A DNA stretch of 14,551 nt from assembly GCA_009695395.1 (NCBI GenBank), contig SIBB01000042.1, forward strand, positions 1 to 14,551, in the 5' to 3' direction. A model generated the notes under the pieces. That model was not told the DNA's origin, did not search any database, and saw only the letters and a list, made by a program, of their open reading frames with translations. The position numbers were made by a program, and so were the translations under genes. Below, piece after piece: positions 12,608 through 14,551 of the stretch. The DNA is from Pedosphaera sp. GTDB lineage: Bacteria; Verrucomicrobiota; Verrucomicrobiia; Limisphaerales; SXTU01. Every line of letters starts with the position of its first letter. Position 1 is the stretch's first letter.

Positions 12608-13693
12608 TCAAGAAAAGAAGGCCAGCGGCAGTTGCCGAGCGCACGCTTCCTGGAGTCCACTCACGCCCAAGCCCAGCAGCCGCAGCGGCCGGTGCACGAG
12701 CCGCTCGCGCGCGAGCAGCCAGCAGCCGAGACGGTAAATCTCCCGCGCCTCGTGCAGCGGCTCCTCCACCGAGATCTGCCGCGTGAGCGTGGTGAAGTCG
12801 CCGTAGCGCACCTTCACCTGCACGGTCAGCGCCCCGAGCCGGCTTTGCGTCAGCTTCGCCGCGATGTCAGCGGCCTGCTCGCGCAGGCACGCGCGCAACG
12901 TGGGCCGGTCGTCGGTGTCGCGCAGGAAGGTGTTCTCGCTGCTGATGCTCTTAACCTCGTCGCCCAGATAGAGCGGGCGCGGGTCGTCGCCGATGGAAAA
13001 GCGTTTCAGCTCCGGCCCCCACGACCCAACCAACGCCCGCAGGTCTCCGGAATAATCCTGCAAGTCGCCCACGGTGCGCAGCCCGGCACGCACGAGATTC
13101 TCTTCCGTGACTTGGCCGACGCCGTGGAGCGAACGCACCGGCAGCGGGCGCAGGAAGGCGACCTTCTCCGATTCGTGGATGAGCGTCAGGCCGTCGGGCT
13201 TTTTGAAATCGCTGGCGAGCTTGGCCAGCAGCTTATTGGGTGCGATGCCGATGGTGGCCGTGATCTGCCGTTGCGTGCGGATGAGCTGCTTGAGAGCACG
13301 GGCCAGCGGTAACGCGCGCTCCAGGCTCGCGTCAGCGGAGTCAGCCTGCGCCTGCGCGGAGACATCCGCGTAAGCTTCGTCCACGGACACTTGCTGGATG
13401 AGTTCGCCCGCGCTCTCTCGCACAAGCGCCATGATGGCGCGCGACTCCGCCTGATACGCGGCCATGCGCGGCCGGACGAAGACTCCGGCGGGGCAAAGCC
13501 GGCCTGCGGTCACGCTGGGCATCGCCGAGCGCACGCCGAACTTGCGCGCCTCGTAGCTCGCCGCCGCGACGACGCCGCGCTGTGTGGGCGGCGCACCGAC
13601 GATGACAGGACGGCCCCGGAGCGCGGGGTTGTCCCGCTGCTCCACAGACGCGTAGAACGCGTCCATGTCGAGGTGAAGAATGACGCGGTGCAT
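12608..13693 (-). CDS. dinB: DNA polymerase IV, Y-family translesion polymerase
   Basis: The 361-aa protein copies damaged DNA at low fidelity during stress. Palm motifs are HLDMDAFYASVEQRDNP (Asp9, with Tyr14 at the steric-gate position) and SVDEAYADVS (Asp105, Glu106), giving the three acidic metal ligands. GIAPNKLLAKLASDFKKPDG and the thumb HhH region LPVRSLHGVGQVTEENLVRAGL are typical. The little-finger domain follows, and the extreme C-terminus QLPLAFFS fits the beta-clamp-binding consensus QLxLxF. ATG 13693 is chosen because the frame upstream (to 13900) is an Arg/Ser/Thr-rich shadow of the hydrolase gene. It starts 16 bp after the stop of the secreted hydrolase, so the two may be co-transcribed. 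No LexA-type site can be assigned because the operon start lies outside the window. Confidence 0.95.
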   Translation of the reverse strand: MHRVILHLDMDAFYASVEQRDNPALRGRPVIVGAPPTQRGVVAAASYEARKFGVRSAMPSVTAGRLCPAGVFVRPRMAAYQAESRAIMALVRESAGELIQQVSVDEAYADVSAQAQADSADASLERALPLARALKQLIRTQRQITATIGIAPNKLLAKLASDFKKPDGLTLIHESEKVAFLRPLPVRSLHGVGQVTEENLVRAGLRTVGDLQDYSGDLRALVGSWGPELKRFSIGDDPRPLYLGDEVKSISSENTFLRDTDDRPTLRACLREQAADIAAKLTQSRLGALTVQVKVRYGDFTTLTRQISVEEPLHEAREIYRLGCWLLARERLVHRPLRLLGLGVSGLQEACARQLPLAFFS

Positions 13694-13709
13694 GCGCGTG
13701 CGCGCCGCG

Positions 13710-14551
13710 TTACTTGCCCGGCGGAGTCGCCGGCGACCCAGTGCGGATGAAGTCGAGGATCGCAGCGCGAGCGGGGTCGCCGTCGTTGGCGATGTTGTTG
13801 CCGACGGAGCCGTGGTTGCGGTCCTTGACGAGCAACTCCGTGACGCGCTTGTTCCCCGCCGCTTGGAGGACGGAGACGAAGAACCGGTTCTCCTCCGCAC
13901 GCGTGGCCATGTCCTTATCCGCGTAGAGCACGAGCAACGGCGCAGTGTCCGCGCGCGCGAAGCGGATGGGGGCGGCGTCGTCCGCCGTGATGTTGAAGCG
14001 GCTGATGCCCCGCTCCGCGCGCACCGTGTAGTGCGTCATCAACTGGCCGCTGACCGGGATGTAGCCGGCGAAGTTCGTCGGGGCCAGGCCGTGCCTTTGA
14101 AAATACCGCGCGTCCATCGCGAGCATCGCTGAGAGGTAGCCGCCCGCCGAATGCCCGCCGACGAAGACCCGGCGCGCGTCGCCACCCTTCTCTGCGATGT
14201 GCTTTTGCACCCAGGCGCAGGCAGCGGCGGCGTCCTCTATGTAGGCGGGAAACGTGGCTTTGGGACTGAGACGATAGTTGGCCGCCGCCACCGCGACGCC
14301 GGCACGGGCCAGGCTCTGCGCGATCTTCACCGTGGACGCGTCGTCCTTCGTGCCGCCGGTCATGCCGCCGCCGTGGAACCAGACGAGCGTGGCGAATGCG
14401 GGTTGTTCCGCGGGCAGATATAGGTCCAGCCGGCAGCGCTGCTGCTCAAGCTCAGTGAGCGTCGCCTCGCCCTTGTAAGCCACATTCTTGACAGTCTGCG
14501 GTTCGGCACTGGACGCGGATGGAATCGCCACCTGACCGAGGCACAGCAGGA
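13710..14551 (-). CDS. secreted alpha/beta hydrolase (carboxylesterase/lipase-like), 5' end outside window
   Basis: The hydrolase has the oxyanion segment WFHGGGMTGGTKD, the nucleophile elbow GGHSAGGYLSAM (GHSAG), a probable acid in LVLYADKDMATR and a base in KDRNHGS. This is the HSL/carboxylesterase-like layout of the Abhydrolase_3 or BD-FAE type, acting on small or polysaccharide-linked esters. A GTG at 14531 could be read as a start. The frame stays open to the window edge, however, and reads LLCLGQVAIPSASSAEPQTV, a clear end of a signal peptide with cleavage near SSA. The real start is therefore just beyond 14551 and the protein is exported. Its stop is 16 bp before dinB. Confidence 0.9.
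   Translation of the reverse strand, partial: LLCLGQVAIPSASSAEPQTVKNVAYKGEATLTELEQQRCRLDLYLPAEQPAFATLVWFHGGGMTGGTKDDASTVKIAQSLARAGVAVAAANYRLSPKATFPAYIEDAAAACAWVQKHIAEKGGDARRVFVGGHSAGGYLSAMLAMDARYFQRHGLAPTNFAGYIPVSGQLMTHYTVRAERGISRFNITADDAAPIRFARADTAPLLVLYADKDMATRAEENRFFVSVLQAAGNKRVTELLVKDRNHGSVGNNIANDGDPARAAILDFIRTGSPATPPGK

Noticed and set aside
13694..13900. N-terminal extension of DinB
   Set aside because: The 69 extra residues are Arg/Ser/Thr-rich and overlap the hydrolase. Y-family polymerases start with the HLDMDAF strand, matching ATG 13693.
1..14551. Search for CRISPR arrays, tRNA or rRNA genes, integrase/transposase genes and phage or defence genes
   Set aside because: No regularly spaced 24-40 bp repeats, no tRNA-like cloverleaf with a T-arm motif, and no transposase, integrase or defence domains were seen in the plausible proteins.

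Overview
The window is a GC-rich (clearly above 60%) bacterial chromosomal segment, gene-dense on both strands. Several traits point to the PVC group and most likely a verrucomicrobium: a Tat-exported Gfo/Idh/MocA oxidoreductase, an exported formylglycine sulfatase coupled to an exported esterase, a D-tagatose 3-epimerase-like isomerase, near-absence of Shine-Dalgarno sequences, and heptamer and hairpin repeats between genes. The lineage is inferred from gene style only; no rRNA or other marker is present.

Left part (1-1660, + strand): the C-terminal end of a TolC/CzcC-type outer-membrane efflux protein, then ribosome recycling factor (frr), then a hotdog-fold thioesterase. Next, on the minus strand, comes a Tat-exported Gfo/Idh/MocA oxidoreductase (1818-3134). 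It is flanked by two related intergenic hairpin sequences and preceded by an operator-like dyad. A second minus-strand group (3241-4837) reads trpD, then a two-helix membrane protein, then a tiny overlapping and perhaps frameshifted ORF.

Centre (4996-8869, + strand): a secreted esterase whose stop overlaps the start of a secreted S1-type sulfatase (ATGA), a DUF4149 four-helix membrane protein, and a TIM-barrel sugar isomerase/epimerase. The esterase and sulfatase look like a pair that strips ester and sulfate groups from an extracellular glycan.

Right part (8870-14551, all minus strand; transcription runs from high to low coordinates): a secreted alpha/beta hydrolase entering from beyond the window edge, dinB 16 bp after it, a Dabb-domain protein, a 361-bp repeat-rich stretch with a questionable 75-codon ORF, a Nudix hydrolase, and glgB (glycogen branching enzyme). 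Nudix and GlgB are adjacent, which suggests a link between nucleotide-sugar hydrolysis and glycogen metabolism.

I did not find a clear new defence or mobile system. The most unusual material is intergenic. It comprises heptanucleotide tandem repeats at three loci, a decamer tandem repeat, a cluster of four short hairpins with 7-nt arms at 12057-12172, and two small ORFs that look decayed or undescribed.
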